A stretch of DNA of 48,651 bases from Nocardioides luteus (GCF_000960475.2 NZ_JZDQ02000043.1:1-48651); one strand, 5' to 3'. Counted from the first letter of the stretch, positions 1 to 7,553 are shown. The notes: generated by a model not told the origin, from the sequence alone. Made by a program: numbers and translations.

Positions 1-29
1 CCTGACCCCTTCTCACATCAGCCCGTACG

Positions 30-61
30 CCGCGGCCGCTCCGATCCCGGAGCGGCCGCGG
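30..61. terminator. Perfect 14-bp GC hairpin at left edge
   Basis: Bases 30-43 and 48-61 are exact reverse complements around the loop ATCC. No gene is visible to its left inside the window, so it most likely terminates a gene that ends just outside. No T tract follows on either strand, which is common in high-GC actinobacteria. It lies about 75 bases before the anti-sigma gene and could also be part of that gene's 5' region. Confidence 0.5.
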
Positions 62-134
62 TGGGTCATCGGCGCGGCGAGACCCGTCTCGTTGCATAAT
101 CGTCGGGACTCCCACGGAAGGACTGACCACACAG

Positions 135-515
135 ATGCCCCAGGTCGAGCTGCGCCTTCCCGCTGAAGGTGCCTACGTCTCCGTGCTGCGTACGACGACC
201 GCCGCGCTCGCCGCACGCCTCGACTTCACCCTCGAGGACATCGAGGACCTGCGGATGGCGGTCAGCGAGGCGGCGGCGCTCTGTCTGGAGTGCGCCGCGG
301 ACGACGCCGATCTCGACGTCGTCTTCGACCTCGGCGAGGACACCATCGGGGTCACCGTGACCACCACCTGCGACGCCGAGGCCGAGATCGACGAGGAGAG
401 CTTCGCCTGGCAGGTGCTCACCACGCTGGCCCGGGAGGTCACCGCCACCCCTGACGGCGACCAGCTCAGGATCTCCCTGGTCGCGGGAGCGACCCCGCTT
501 GGAGCCGCGCGCTGA
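135..515 (+). CDS. RsbW-like anti-sigma regulatory factor lacking kinase boxes
   Basis: A 126-residue protein related to the HATPase_c2/RsbW anti-sigma factors that hold SigB/SigF-type sigma factors inactive. The family helix is recognisable around residues 37-52 (DLRMAVSEAAALCLE), but the Asn of the N box that binds Mg-ATP (usual pattern EAxxNAxxH) is replaced, and no DxGxGF box follows. It may therefore bind its sigma factor without being an active kinase (inference). The gene overlaps nothing; its TGA is one base before the ATG of the sigma gene, so the pair is surely cotranscribed and translationally coupled. A purine-rich GGAAGGA lies 13 bases before the ATG, a long spacing. The call rests mainly on family resemblance plus the sigma neighbour. 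Confidence 0.8.
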   Translation: MPQVELRLPAEGAYVSVLRTTTAALAARLDFTLEDIEDLRMAVSEAAALCLECAADDADLDVVFDLGEDTIGVTVTTTCDAEAEIDEESFAWQVLTTLAREVTATPDGDQLRISLVAGATPLGAAR

Positions 516-516
516 C

Positions 517-1314
517 ATGGCGCAGGAGACGATCCGGTCGTCGAGGTCGAGGAGCACGAGCGAGGTGGAGGACGCCCGCGCCCGCTCCCGCGAGCTCTTC
601 ACGACCCTCGCCGGCCCGGACCTGAGCGACGCCGAGCGCATCGAGGCACGCGAGGAGCTGGTCCACCTCAACATGGCGCTGGTCGAGTACTGCGCCTCCC
701 AGTTCTACGGCCGGGGTGAGCCGCACGAGGACCTCGTCCAGGTCGGCGTGGTCGGTCTCCTCAACGCCGTGGACCGCTACGACCTCTCCCGCGACGTGGA
801 GTTCTCGACGTACGCGGTGCCCACGATCCTCGGCGAGATCAAGCGCTACTTCCGTGACAGCCGGTGGGCCGTCAGTGTCCCCCGTCGCCTGCGCGACCTG
901 CAGCAGAACCTGCGCGACGCGACCGCCGAGCTGTCCCAGGAGCTCGGCCGCTCCCCCACCGCCCGCGACCTCGCCACCCGCCTCGGGGTCAGCCTCGAGA
1001 CCGTCGTCGAGGGCCTGGAGTCCAGCAACGCGTACGCCGCACTGTCCCTCGACTCCGAGAGCGACGAGACGGCGCCGATGCTCGACTCGCTGACCGCCCA
1101 CGACCTGCGCCTCGACGACGTGGAGGTGCGGGAGTCGATCAAGCCAGTGCTCGACAGCCTCTCCGCGCACGAGAAGCAGGTGCTGATGCTGAAGTTCTTC
1201 CGCAACAAGACGCAGACGGAGATCGCGGCCGAGCTCGGCGTCTCCCAGATGCAGGTCTCCCGGCTGCTCAACCGCTCGCTCGCCCAGCTCCGCAAGGCGC
1301 TGGAGGAGGACTGA
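517..1314 (+). CDS. SigB/SigF-family RNA polymerase sigma factor
   Basis: A 265-residue group 3 sigma factor of the SigB/SigF/SigG family, which directs RNA polymerase to stress or developmental promoters. Region 2 is seen as HEDLVQVGVVGLLNAVDRYD followed by FSTYAVPTILGEIKRYFRD; region 3 contains LGRSPTARDLATRLGVS; region 4 ends with TQTEIAAELGVSQMQVSRL, a helix-turn-helix. I chose the ATG at 517 because GGAG lies 13 bases upstream and the start is one base after the anti-sigma stop; a TTG 18 bases earlier is in frame but has no better support. Its activity is probably controlled by the preceding anti-sigma protein. No anti-anti-sigma gene is in view. No clear SigF-type promoter was found in front of the pair. 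Confidence 0.93.
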   Translation: MAQETIRSSRSRSTSEVEDARARSRELFTTLAGPDLSDAERIEAREELVHLNMALVEYCASQFYGRGEPHEDLVQVGVVGLLNAVDRYDLSRDVEFSTYAVPTILGEIKRYFRDSRWAVSVPRRLRDLQQNLRDATAELSQELGRSPTARDLATRLGVSLETVVEGLESSNAYAALSLDSESDETAPMLDSLTAHDLRLDDVEVRESIKPVLDSLSAHEKQVLMLKFFRNKTQTEIAAELGVSQMQVSRLLNRSLAQLRKALEED

Positions 1315-1315
1315 G

Positions 1316-1687
1316 TCAGCGCTCCTCGAGCGCGGCGATGCTCGGCGGCGCGAAGACGCCGACGAGGGCGACCACCGCGACCAGCGCGAGCCCGCCCGCG
1401 ACGGCGAGATCCTCGCGCAGGTTCCAGGCCAGACCGAGCACGATCAGCTGGACGAGCACCAGCGGTGCCCGCGACCACGACTCCAGGCGCCAGAACATAA
1501 AGGCGCACCAGCCGATGCAGGCCGCGCAGAGCAGGAAGAACAGGCCGCCCGCGATCGCGGTCGTGAGCGAGGCGGCGTCGGGGATGCGTACGAAGTCCAG
1601 CGCTGCCCAGAGCAGCATCGCGGCAGCCTCGATGCCTGCGGCGAACACGGTCAGCAAGAGAGTCCAGGGACGATGCGGCGCGGTCAC
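1316..1687 (-). CDS. Four-helix membrane protein of unknown function
   Basis: A 123-residue, strongly hydrophobic protein with four predicted membrane segments (about residues 8-30, 40-65, 73-91 and 95-114) and very short loops. I recognise no domain or catalytic motif. The start is GTG at 1687; no strong ribosome binding site is visible. It converges on the sigma factor gene with one base between the stops, so there is no room for a terminator and the two mRNAs must overlap at their 3' ends. Function unknown. Its only informative context is the neighbouring stress sigma pair, and nothing in the sequence links them functionally. Confidence 0.7.
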   Translation of the reverse strand: MTAPHRPWTLLLTVFAAGIEAAAMLLWAALDFVRIPDAASLTTAIAGGLFFLLCAACIGWCAFMFWRLESWSRAPLVLVQLIVLGLAWNLREDLAVAGGLALVAVVALVGVFAPPSIAALEER

Positions 1688-1992
1688 TTCAGCAGCCTAG
1701 GCCATGCCCGTACACTGGACCTCACGGGCGTGAGAGCGACGAGAGCATACACCACCGGTTGTGCGGGTAACTCACCGCGTTACCGAATTGTCTAGCCCCA
1801 GGAAGACTGAGTGTTACGGTCCGGTGACGAACCAGACACTGGTTAGGGGTTGTTTCGGAGTCCATTTCTTGGAACTCTAGAGACCAGCACGCACGTGAAG
1901 ACATTCACACATCCCCGCCACGTGCCGACTCGCAGGGTCTCGAAGCACCAGGGCCTTGCCCATCCTACGTCAGAAAGAGGGTCTACCCAGCC
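1688..1992 (+). other. 305-bp intergenic region upstream of whiB1
   Basis: This stretch separates the membrane-protein gene (minus strand) from whiB1 (plus strand) and is less GC-rich than the genes beside it. It holds a CRP-type palindrome at 1894-1909 (listed separately) and the whiB1 ribosome binding site AGAGGG about 15 bases before the ATG. No open reading frame in it looks coding. Promoter hexamers could not be assigned with confidence. Confidence 0.6.
1894..1909. promoter_or_regulatory. CRP-type (cAMP receptor protein) binding site upstream of whiB1
   Basis: The sequence CGTGA-AGACAT-TCACA matches the CRP consensus TGTGA-N6-TCACA at nine of ten defined positions. It is centred about 91 bases before the whiB1 ATG. 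In M. tuberculosis, whiB1 transcription is controlled by the cAMP-responsive protein Rv3676 (established knowledge), so a conserved site here is plausible. The binding itself is inferred. Confidence 0.6.
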
Positions 1993-2247
1993 ATGGATTG
2001 GCGCCACCGTTCGGCTTGTCTCGATGAAGACCCGGAACTGTTCTTCCCCATCGGCAACACCGGCCCGGCCATCCTCCAGATCGAGGAGGCCAAGCAGGTC
2101 TGCCGGCGTTGCGACGTCCGGGAGCAGTGTCTTCAGTGGGCTCTTGAGGCCGGTCAGGACCACGGCGTGTGGGGCGGGCTGAGCGAGGACGAGCGTCGTG
2201 CGCTGAAGCGTCGCAACGCCCGCTCGCGTGTCCGCACCGCCGTCTGA
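1993..2247 (+). CDS. whiB1: WhiB-family iron-sulfur transcription factor (WhiB1/WblE type)
   Basis: An 84-residue Wbl protein. The four cysteines that hold the [4Fe-4S] cluster are C9, C37, C40 and C46 in the pattern C-x27-C-x2-C-x5-C, followed by the family turn GVWGG (58-62) and a basic C-terminus (ALKRRNARSRVR) that contacts DNA. Length and N-terminus (MDWRHRSACLDEDPELFFP) fit the WhiB1/WblE subgroup, an essential, nitric-oxide-sensitive partner of the housekeeping sigma factor in mycobacteria. The ATG at 1993 follows AGAGGG. A CRP-type site lies upstream. The convergent pdtaS gene ends 24 bases downstream, the same arrangement as whiB1/pdtaS in M. tuberculosis as I recall it. Confidence 0.96.
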   Translation: MDWRHRSACLDEDPELFFPIGNTGPAILQIEEAKQVCRRCDVREQCLQWALEAGQDHGVWGGLSEDERRALKRRNARSRVRTAV

Positions 2248-2271
2248 TCAACGCCCTAGAGGCCACCACCA

Positions 2272-3768
2272 CTAGAGCTCCAACGGCAGCTCGACCGCAG
2301 CTCGTGCCCCATGGCCGTCAGGCCGGGGCCCCAGCGAGAGCCGGCCACCGAGCTCGCCTTCGACGAGAGTCTTCACGATCGACAACCCAAGATTTGTCGA
2401 TGTGTCGAGACTGAACCCGTCGGGTAGTCCATGACCGTCGTCCTCGATGGTCACCTGGAGATGCCCGGCGGGTTGCTGTCGTACGGACATCACGATCGTG
2501 CCCGTCTCGGGGTCGCCGGGACCGCTGCCGCGGTAGCCGTGCTCGACGGCGTTCTGCAGGAGCTCGGTGACGACCATCGCCATCGGCGTGGCCACCTCCG
2601 AGGGCAGCAGCCCGAACGAGCCCTCACGGCGGACCCGCACCGCGACGCCGACCGAGGTGACCTCGCCGACCATGGAGGCGAGCCGGTCGGCGATCTCGTC
2701 GAACTCGACGGTCTCCTCGACGGCCTGCTGGGAGAGGATCTCGTGGACCAGCGCGATCGACCCGACGCGGCGTACGGCCTCGTTCAGGGCGTCCTGCGCG
2801 ACACCGGAGTCGACCCGGCGCGACTGCATCCGGAGCAGCGCGGCCACGGTTTGTAGATTGTTCTTCACCCGATGGTGGATCTCGCGGATCGTCGCGTCCT
2901 TGGTGACGAGCTCACGATCGCGGCGGCGCAGGTCGGTGACGTCGCGCAGCAGCACCAGCGCACCGATCGCCTCGCCGCGCGGGCGCAGCGGGATCGAGCG
3001 CATGATGATCGCCATCACCCCGGTGTCGATCTCGGTGTCGCGGTGCGCCCGCCCGCCGAGGACCGCACTGAGCGTCTCCTCGTCGGGGCGCTTGCGCGGC
3101 GGCACCAGCGCCCGGGTCATCCCGGCCAGGGACTGGCCGGCGAGATCGCCGGAGAGGCCGAGCCGGCGGAAGACCGAGAGGGCGTTCGGGCTGGCGTAGT
3201 CGACGACCCCGTCGGCATCCACCCGCACGAACCCGTCCCCCACCCGCGGGGTGTCGGTGTGGTCGCTGCGCTGCCCGGCCGCCGGGAAGTAGCCGTTGGC
3301 GATCATCTGGGTCAGGTCGGCCGCCGTCTGCAGATAGGTCAGCTCGAGCTTCGAGGGCGTGCGTACGCCGAGCAGGTTCGTGTTGCGGCTCAGCACCGCG
3401 ATGATGCGGCCGGCGCGGCGTACCGGGATGGTCTCGACCCGCACCGGGAGGTCGTCGCGCCACTCGGGGTCGCCCTCACGCACCAGCCGGCCGGCGTCGA
3501 CCGCGTCGTCGAGGGTGGCGTGGCGGCCCTTCGGCACGAACATGCCGACGATGTCGTCGACGTAGGCCGTCGGGCCGGTCGTGGGACGCATCTGGCCGGC
3601 CGCCCAGAAGCCGTTGCCGGACTTGTCCGGCAGCCACAGCACCAGGTCGGCGAAGGAGAGGTCGGCGAGGATCTGCCAGTCGGCCATGAGCAGCTGAAGC
3701 CACCCGACATCCTCGCTGTCGAGGTCGGTGTGGCTCTGGGCAAGCTCACTCAGGGTGGGCACGCGCAC
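2272..3768 (-). CDS. pdtaS: PdtaS-like sensor histidine kinase (GAF-PAS-HisKA_2-HATPase)
   Basis: A 498-residue cytosolic sensor kinase with no membrane segment. The order is an N-terminal GAF-like domain (about 1-150), a PAS domain (about 175-285), a HisKA_2 dimerisation/phosphoacceptor helix with the EIHHRVKNNLQ signature (H298/H299), and a HATPase_c domain with the N box NAVEHGY, G1 box DDGHGLPDG and G2 box GLSIVK. This matches PdtaS, which phosphorylates the RNA-binding antiterminator PdtaR in mycobacteria; no PdtaR gene is in the window. The frame stays open a further 211 codons upstream, but family length and the divergent gene at 3847 favour GTG at 3768 (or the GTG two codons on). Confidence 0.9.
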   Translation of the reverse strand: MRVPTLSELAQSHTDLDSEDVGWLQLLMADWQILADLSFADLVLWLPDKSGNGFWAAGQMRPTTGPTAYVDDIVGMFVPKGRHATLDDAVDAGRLVREGDPEWRDDLPVRVETIPVRRAGRIIAVLSRNTNLLGVRTPSKLELTYLQTAADLTQMIANGYFPAAGQRSDHTDTPRVGDGFVRVDADGVVDYASPNALSVFRRLGLSGDLAGQSLAGMTRALVPPRKRPDEETLSAVLGGRAHRDTEIDTGVMAIIMRSIPLRPRGEAIGALVLLRDVTDLRRRDRELVTKDATIREIHHRVKNNLQTVAALLRMQSRRVDSGVAQDALNEAVRRVGSIALVHEILSQQAVEETVEFDEIADRLASMVGEVTSVGVAVRVRREGSFGLLPSEVATPMAMVVTELLQNAVEHGYRGSGPGDPETGTIVMSVRQQPAGHLQVTIEDDGHGLPDGFSLDTSTNLGLSIVKTLVEGELGGRLSLGPRPDGHGARAAVELPLEL

Positions 3769-3846
3769 AGCGTAGATGTAGACCAAGGTAGGGGCATTGC
3801 GCGGGTCGGTGGTACGCGCCTGGGCGGGTTTGGCAGGATGTTCCCC

Positions 3847-4686
3847 ATGTCGGAGGCGTACTGGCGGGAGGTTCACTCGACCGGTCTCGCCGTACCCACG
3901 GACCGGCCCTTGGGCGATCTCACGATCGAGCTCACCCGGATGCTCGGCGACCCCGATCCGGACGTACGCAGCGGCCTGGCCGTGCCGGCCCTGTCGACGT
4001 GGATCCAGCGCGGCGTCTACGACGACCTGCTCGCGGGTCTGGGCGACGGAATGGCCGCCGGCCTCGTGGTCGGGCTCGGCGACTCCGGCAACAACGGCGT
4101 CTTCCGCCGGGCCTCCTCGGTCGAGGCCCTGGCCCAGTGCATCGCCCGCGACAACGCTCGTTCGCTGGTGCGGGCGGAGAAGGTGCTGGAGTGGGGCGAC
4201 CGGATCGCCACCTGGCTGCTGCGTGAGCGCGACCTGCGCGCCTTCGTGCCCGAGCGCGGCTGGGCCCATGCGGTCGCCCGCGGCGCCGACGCGCTCGGCA
4301 CGCTGGCCGCCTCCGAGCACCTCGGCAAGCCGGAGCTGACGGTCATCCTCGACGTGGTGGCCGACCGGGTGCTGGCCCGCGGGGACACCATCTACACCCA
4401 CGGCGAGCCCGACCGGCTGGCGGCCGCCACCATGTCGGTGCTGCGCCGCAACCTGGTCCCGCTCAACATCATGGAGCCGTGGATCAACCGCATCGTCACC
4501 GTCGCCACCGCCACCCCGGAGACGCCCGACCGCGACCCGTTCCTGCTCACCGGCAACGCCGAGTCGTTCCTGCGGGCGCTCTACATCCAGCTCGCGCTCA
4601 GCAACGACATCCCCCAGATCCGCGGCGACCTGCTGCTGGTGGTCGTGGCTGCCCTGAAGAAGTCCAACCAGACCTATCTGACCTGA
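3847..4686 (+). CDS. DUF2785-type helical protein
   Basis: A 279-residue soluble, mostly helical protein. The segment ERGWAHAVARGADALGTLA (from about residue 137) and the C-terminal FLRALYIQLALSNDIPQIRGDLLLVV resemble the DUF2785 family, whose function is unknown; I give this family from memory. No catalytic motif is evident. ATG at 3847 was chosen because AGG lies nine bases ahead; an in-frame ATG three codons earlier has no spacing from that site. The gene is divergent from pdtaS across 78 bases and is followed by bL37, with which it may share a transcript. Confidence 0.72.
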   Translation: MSEAYWREVHSTGLAVPTDRPLGDLTIELTRMLGDPDPDVRSGLAVPALSTWIQRGVYDDLLAGLGDGMAAGLVVGLGDSGNNGVFRRASSVEALAQCIARDNARSLVRAEKVLEWGDRIATWLLRERDLRAFVPERGWAHAVARGADALGTLAASEHLGKPELTVILDVVADRVLARGDTIYTHGEPDRLAAATMSVLRRNLVPLNIMEPWINRIVTVATATPETPDRDPFLLTGNAESFLRALYIQLALSNDIPQIRGDLLLVVVAALKKSNQTYLT

Positions 4687-4778
4687 CCGCGGGCCCCAGA
4701 TTGGCCCTCACGCGCCTGGGTTTGAGAGACTGTCTCGAGGCCCCTCGGGGTCCACGTACCCCAATGGAGGAGATCATC

Positions 4779-4853
4779 ATGGGCAAGACCGGCCGCAAGC
4801 GCCGCGCGCGCCGCAAGAAGGGCGCGAACCACGGCAAGCGCCCCAACAGCTGA
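4779..4853 (+). CDS. Ribosomal protein bL37 (24 residues)
   Basis: A 24-residue, extremely basic peptide: it starts MGKTGRKRRARRKK and ends NHGKRPNS, with about half of its residues Lys or Arg. This is the pattern of bL37, a tiny large-subunit protein of actinobacterial ribosomes first seen in mycobacterial ribosome structures (related to the AURKAIP1/COX24 C-terminus). A strong GGAGGA sits 7 bases before the ATG. It lies 92 bases after the DUF2785 gene and is closed by a perfect hairpin at 4888-4918. Its small size means automated gene finders often miss it or call a longer frame. Confident from composition, ribosome binding site and the terminal motif. Confidence 0.88.
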   Translation: MGKTGRKRRARRKKGANHGKRPNS

Positions 4854-4887
4854 TCACGGCCCATCAGGGTCAGAGCTGTAATGACGT

Positions 4888-4918
4888 GAGAGCCCCAGCC
4901 GATTCGGCTGGGGCTCTC
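4888..4918. terminator. Bidirectional terminator between bL37 and rsrA
   Basis: A 31-base perfect palindrome with a single central T (arms 4888-4902 and 4904-4918), which gives a stem of about 13 bp with a 5-base loop. It sits between two converging genes and can serve both strands. Confidence 0.8.
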
Positions 4919-4936
4919 GTCGCGTCTGAGGCCGGG

Positions 4937-5200
4937 TCAGGACCTGGTGCGGAGCTCCTGGATCTGGACCATGATCTTGGCGCGCAGGTCGCCCGGAGCG
5001 ACCTCGGTGCACGAGCGCGCGACCACCGCCTTCACGATGCGCTGCTGGTCGTAGGTCTCCAGGCAGGGGTTGCAGCTCTGCAGGTGGCGCTTGACCTCGT
5101 CGGCGTCCGGCTCGGCCAGCTCGTTGTCGATCAGGAAGACGATCTGCTCGAGGAAGTCCGCGCAGTCGGTGGGCGAGGCGTCGTGTTTGTGAGCACTCAT
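4937..5200 (-). CDS. rsrA: RsrA, zinc-binding redox-sensing anti-sigma-R factor
   Basis: An 87-residue ZAS-family anti-sigma factor. The zinc motif is H39-x3-C43-x2-C46, with an additional Cys at 13 and one at 64. In Streptomyces RsrA, thiol oxidation forms a disulfide, releases zinc and frees sigma-R; mycothiol-dependent reduction reverses this. The ATG at 5200 overlaps the sigR TGA in an ATGA junction, so the two proteins are translationally coupled and made in matched amounts. Length and cysteine spacing match the mycothiol-system anti-sigma-R family. Note that Cys3-type numbering differs between species; the residues here were counted from this start. Confidence 0.93.
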   Translation of the reverse strand: MSAHKHDASPTDCADFLEQIVFLIDNELAEPDADEVKRHLQSCNPCLETYDQQRIVKAVVARSCTEVAPGDLRAKIMVQIQELRTRS

Positions 5201-5898
5201 GACGCACCTCCACGAGCGCCGGTGAGGTCGTTGGTCCGGACGTAGTCCGAGAGAAGATCACGCAGCTGGCGGCGGCCGCGGTGAAGACGCGACATCACGG
5301 TGCCGATCGGGGTTTCCATGATCTCGGCGATCTCCTTGTAGGCGAATCCCTCGACGTCGGCGAGGTAGACAGCGAGCCGGAACTCCTCCGGCAGGCGCTG
5401 CAGGGCGTCCTTCACCTGGGAGTCGGGAAGGTGCTCGAGCGCCTCCATCTCCGCCGACTTCAGACCGGTCGAGGTGTGCGACTCGGCCCGCGCCAGCTGC
5501 CAGTCCTCGACGTCCTCGGACATCGACTGCTGCGGCTGGCGCTGCTTCTTGCGGTAGGTGTTGATGAAGGTGTTCGTGAGGATGCGGTAGAGCCAGGCCT
5601 TCAGGTTCGTGCCGGGCTTGAACTGGTGGAAGGAGGAGTACGCCTTCGCGAACGTCTCCTGCACCAGGTCCTCAGCGTCGGACGGATTGCGGGTCATCCG
5701 CATCGCGGCCGAGTAGAGCTGGTCGAGGAAGGGCAGCGCGTCCCGCTCGAAGCGCAGCGCGCGCTCCTCGGGCGTCTCGGTGGCCAGGTCGACGACCTCA
5801 TCATTGTTGTCGCTCATCACGTCCCAGGGTACGCGCGTGAGCACAGGTGCGCTCATCGGCGACACGTTTGCCGCGGGGCGTTCGAGGAGGATGGTCAT
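5197..5898 (-). CDS. sigR: SigR/SigH, thiol-oxidative-stress ECF sigma factor
   Basis: ECF sigma factor with region 2 (DLVQETFAKAYSSFHQFKPGTNLKAWLYRILTN) and region 4 (ALQRLPEEFRLAVYLADVEGFAYKEIAEI...TVMSRLHRGRRQLR). It controls the thiol-oxidative stress regulon and is restrained by RsrA, encoded next to it with an ATGA overlap. Three in-frame ATGs are possible: 5898 (233 residues), 5856, and 5817 (206 residues, MSDNNDEVV, near the usual family length). None has a strong ribosome binding site. I give the longest because a sigma-R-type promoter ends right at 5898 and would yield a leaderless mRNA for a long isoform. The short form from 5817 is probably also made. Confidence 0.92.
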   Translation of the reverse strand: MTILLERPAANVSPMSAPVLTRVPWDVMSDNNDEVVDLATETPEERALRFERDALPFLDQLYSAAMRMTRNPSDAEDLVQETFAKAYSSFHQFKPGTNLKAWLYRILTNTFINTYRKKQRQPQQSMSEDVEDWQLARAESHTSTGLKSAEMEALEHLPDSQVKDALQRLPEEFRLAVYLADVEGFAYKEIAEIMETPIGTVMSRLHRGRRQLRDLLSDYVRTNDLTGARGGAS

Positions 5899-5906
5899 GC
5901 TGCATG

Positions 5907-5933
5907 AACGCCGCGACGGCCGCCAAACATTCC
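5907..5933 (-). promoter_or_regulatory. Sigma-R-type autoregulatory promoter of sigR
   Basis: On the minus strand, GGAAT (5933-5929) and GTT (5909-5907) are separated by 19 bases, matching the sigma-R/SigH consensus GGAAT-N18/19-GTT. The GTT ends eight bases before the ATG at 5898, so transcription would begin at or within a few bases of that ATG. This predicts positive autoregulation and a leaderless transcript. Confidence 0.75.
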
Positions 5934-5951
5934 CTGGTGTCAGGGATACCT

Positions 5952-5967
5952 GCCGGCGGCCGCCGGC
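5952..5967 (-). terminator. Hairpin downstream of abfA
   Basis: A 16-base perfect palindrome (GCCGGC-GGCC-GCCGGC) lies just after the abfA stop and just before the sigR promoter. It probably separates the arabinose transcript from sigR. There is no T tract, so strength is uncertain. Confidence 0.45.
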
Positions 5968-5971
5968 TACG

Positions 5972-7480
5972 TCACGACGTCTGCAGGACGAACATGCTCC
6001 ACGAGGCAGGAGGCAGCTCGGCCTCGAGCGCGCCACCCACGACCTTCGCCGAGTCGAACGTCGTCGGCACCACCCGGTCAGGATCCTCCATGGTGTTCAC
6101 CGCGTACAGGTCCTCGCCGCCCAGGACGGCCGACTCGGCCAGCTCCACGTCGCCGAAGCGGCGCAGGTCCGTGGAGAAGGCCACGGACTCCGACGGGTGC
6201 CGGTTGACGACGAACACCGCCACCCGGCCGTTCTCCCGATCATGGGTCGCCACGGCGTCGAGGACGGAGACGTCACCGTGCTTGGCGGTCACGATCGTCG
6301 GAGCGACCACCCGCGGATCGAGCACCTCCCCCTGCGCGAAGCGGGCGGTCAGCGCGAACGGGTGGAAGATCGACTGCCGCCAGGCCGGGCCGCCGGGCTC
6401 GCACCTGATCGAGCCGATGGTGTTGACCAGCTGGGCCTGGCAGGCTGCGGTCACCCGGTCGCTGTGCTTGAGGAGCGTGATGAGCAGGGAGCCGACGACG
6501 ACGGCGTCGAGCGCCGTGTAGGCGTCCTCGCTGAGCCGCGGGGCGACCGTCCACTCCTCCGGGGAGCCCTCCTGCTGGAACTTCTTCAGGTACCAGACGT
6601 TCCACTCGTCGAAGGAGATGTTGATCCGCTTCGGCGAGGAGAGCTTGGCTCCGACGTGGTCCGCGGTCGCGACGACCTCCCGGATGAAGAGGTCCATGTC
6701 GACCGACGAGGCGAGGAAGCTTGCGACATCGTCGCCCTCGAGCTCGTAGTAGGCGTGCGCCGAGACGAAGTCGACGACGTCGTAGGTGTGCTCGAGCACC
6801 GTCGCCTCCCACGCGCCGAAGGTCGGCATCGAGCGGCCCGAGCTGCCACAGGCGACCAGCTCCAGGTCGGCGTCGTACTGACGCATGCCGCCGGCCACCT
6901 CCTTGGCCAGCCGGCCGTACTCCTCGGCCGTGGTGTGGCCCAGCTGCCAGGGGCCGTCCATCTCGTTGCCGAGACACCACATCCGGATGTCGTGCGGCTC
7001 GCCGGCGCCGTGCGCGACACGACGGTCGGACAGCTCGGTCCCGCCGGGGTGGTTGGCGTACTCGAGCAGCTCGATCGCCTCCGCCAGCCCGCGGGTCCCC
7101 AGGTTCACCGCCATGACGGGCTCGATACCGGCCTTCCGAGCCCAGGTCATGAACTCGTTGAGACCGAACGCGTTGGTCTCGATGGTCCGCCACGCGGGGT
7201 CCAGGCGGGTCGGCCGCTGGTCGCGCGGCCCCACACCGTCCTCCCACCGGTAGCCGGAGACGAAGTTGCCCCCGGGGTAGCGGACAGCGGTCACCCCGAG
7301 CTCACGCACGAGATCCAGTACGTCCCCGCGCAGGCCGTCGGCGTCCGCGGTCGGGTGTCCCGGCTCGAAGATGCCGCCGTAGACGCATCGCCCCATGTGC
7401 TCCACGAACGACCCGAAGATCCTCCTGTTGACGGGGGCGACGGTGAACGCCGGATCGATCGTCAGCTTGCCGTTCTCCAT
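5972..7480 (-). CDS. abfA: Intracellular alpha-L-arabinofuranosidase, GH51
   Basis: A 502-residue glycoside hydrolase family 51 enzyme that releases terminal L-arabinofuranose from arabino-oligosaccharides. The acid/base is E173 in CLGNEMDGPW and the nucleophile E292 in SFDEWNVWY; the N-terminal family signature RRIFGSFVEHMGRCVYGGI is present. No signal peptide is seen, so it acts in the cytoplasm on imported oligosaccharides, which fits the ABC importer genes directly upstream. GAGAGGAA lies 4-5 bases before the ATG at 7480. The gene is the last of the minus-strand transport operon, separated from the binding-protein gene by a 13-bp hairpin that may reduce its expression relative to the binding protein. 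Confidence 0.95.
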   Translation of the reverse strand: MENGKLTIDPAFTVAPVNRRIFGSFVEHMGRCVYGGIFEPGHPTADADGLRGDVLDLVRELGVTAVRYPGGNFVSGYRWEDGVGPRDQRPTRLDPAWRTIETNAFGLNEFMTWARKAGIEPVMAVNLGTRGLAEAIELLEYANHPGGTELSDRRVAHGAGEPHDIRMWCLGNEMDGPWQLGHTTAEEYGRLAKEVAGGMRQYDADLELVACGSSGRSMPTFGAWEATVLEHTYDVVDFVSAHAYYELEGDDVASFLASSVDMDLFIREVVATADHVGAKLSSPKRINISFDEWNVWYLKKFQQEGSPEEWTVAPRLSEDAYTALDAVVVGSLLITLLKHSDRVTAACQAQLVNTIGSIRCEPGGPAWRQSIFHPFALTARFAQGEVLDPRVVAPTIVTAKHGDVSVLDAVATHDRENGRVAVFVVNRHPSESVAFSTDLRRFGDVELAESAVLGGEDLYAVNTMEDPDRVVPTTFDSAKVVGGALEAELPPASWSMFVLQTS

Positions 7481-7511
7481 GGGTTCCTCTCTCTGGTCTG
7501 GGCAGCGGTGA

Positions 7512-7542
7512 CCCGGGCGCCGGCGACAGGCCGGCGCCCGGG
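7512..7542 (-). terminator. Intercistronic 13-bp hairpin between binding-protein gene and abfA
   Basis: Arms 7512-7524 and 7530-7542 are exact reverse complements around a 5-base loop. It lies between two genes of one apparent operon. Such stem-loops often stabilise the upstream binding-protein mRNA or act as partial terminators, giving more binding protein than the other products. Which role applies here is inferred. Confidence 0.6.
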
Positions 7543-7553
7543 ATCCTTCGCGG

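Noticed and set aside
72..100. Housekeeping promoter for the anti-sigma/sigma pair (CATAAT at 95-100)
   Set aside because: No -35 hexamer is found at a suitable distance, and no SigF-type GTTT-N15-GGGTA element is visible, so the -10 match alone is too weak.
2872..3846. Plus-strand extension upstream of the DUF2785 gene, across pdtaS
   Set aside because: The extension is antisense to a well-supported kinase and shows no domain; the DUF2785 start at 3847 has a ribosome binding site.
4888..4918. Riboswitch or ncRNA between bL37 and rsrA
   Set aside because: The perfect palindrome between converging genes is best explained as a bidirectional terminator; no larger fold was seen.
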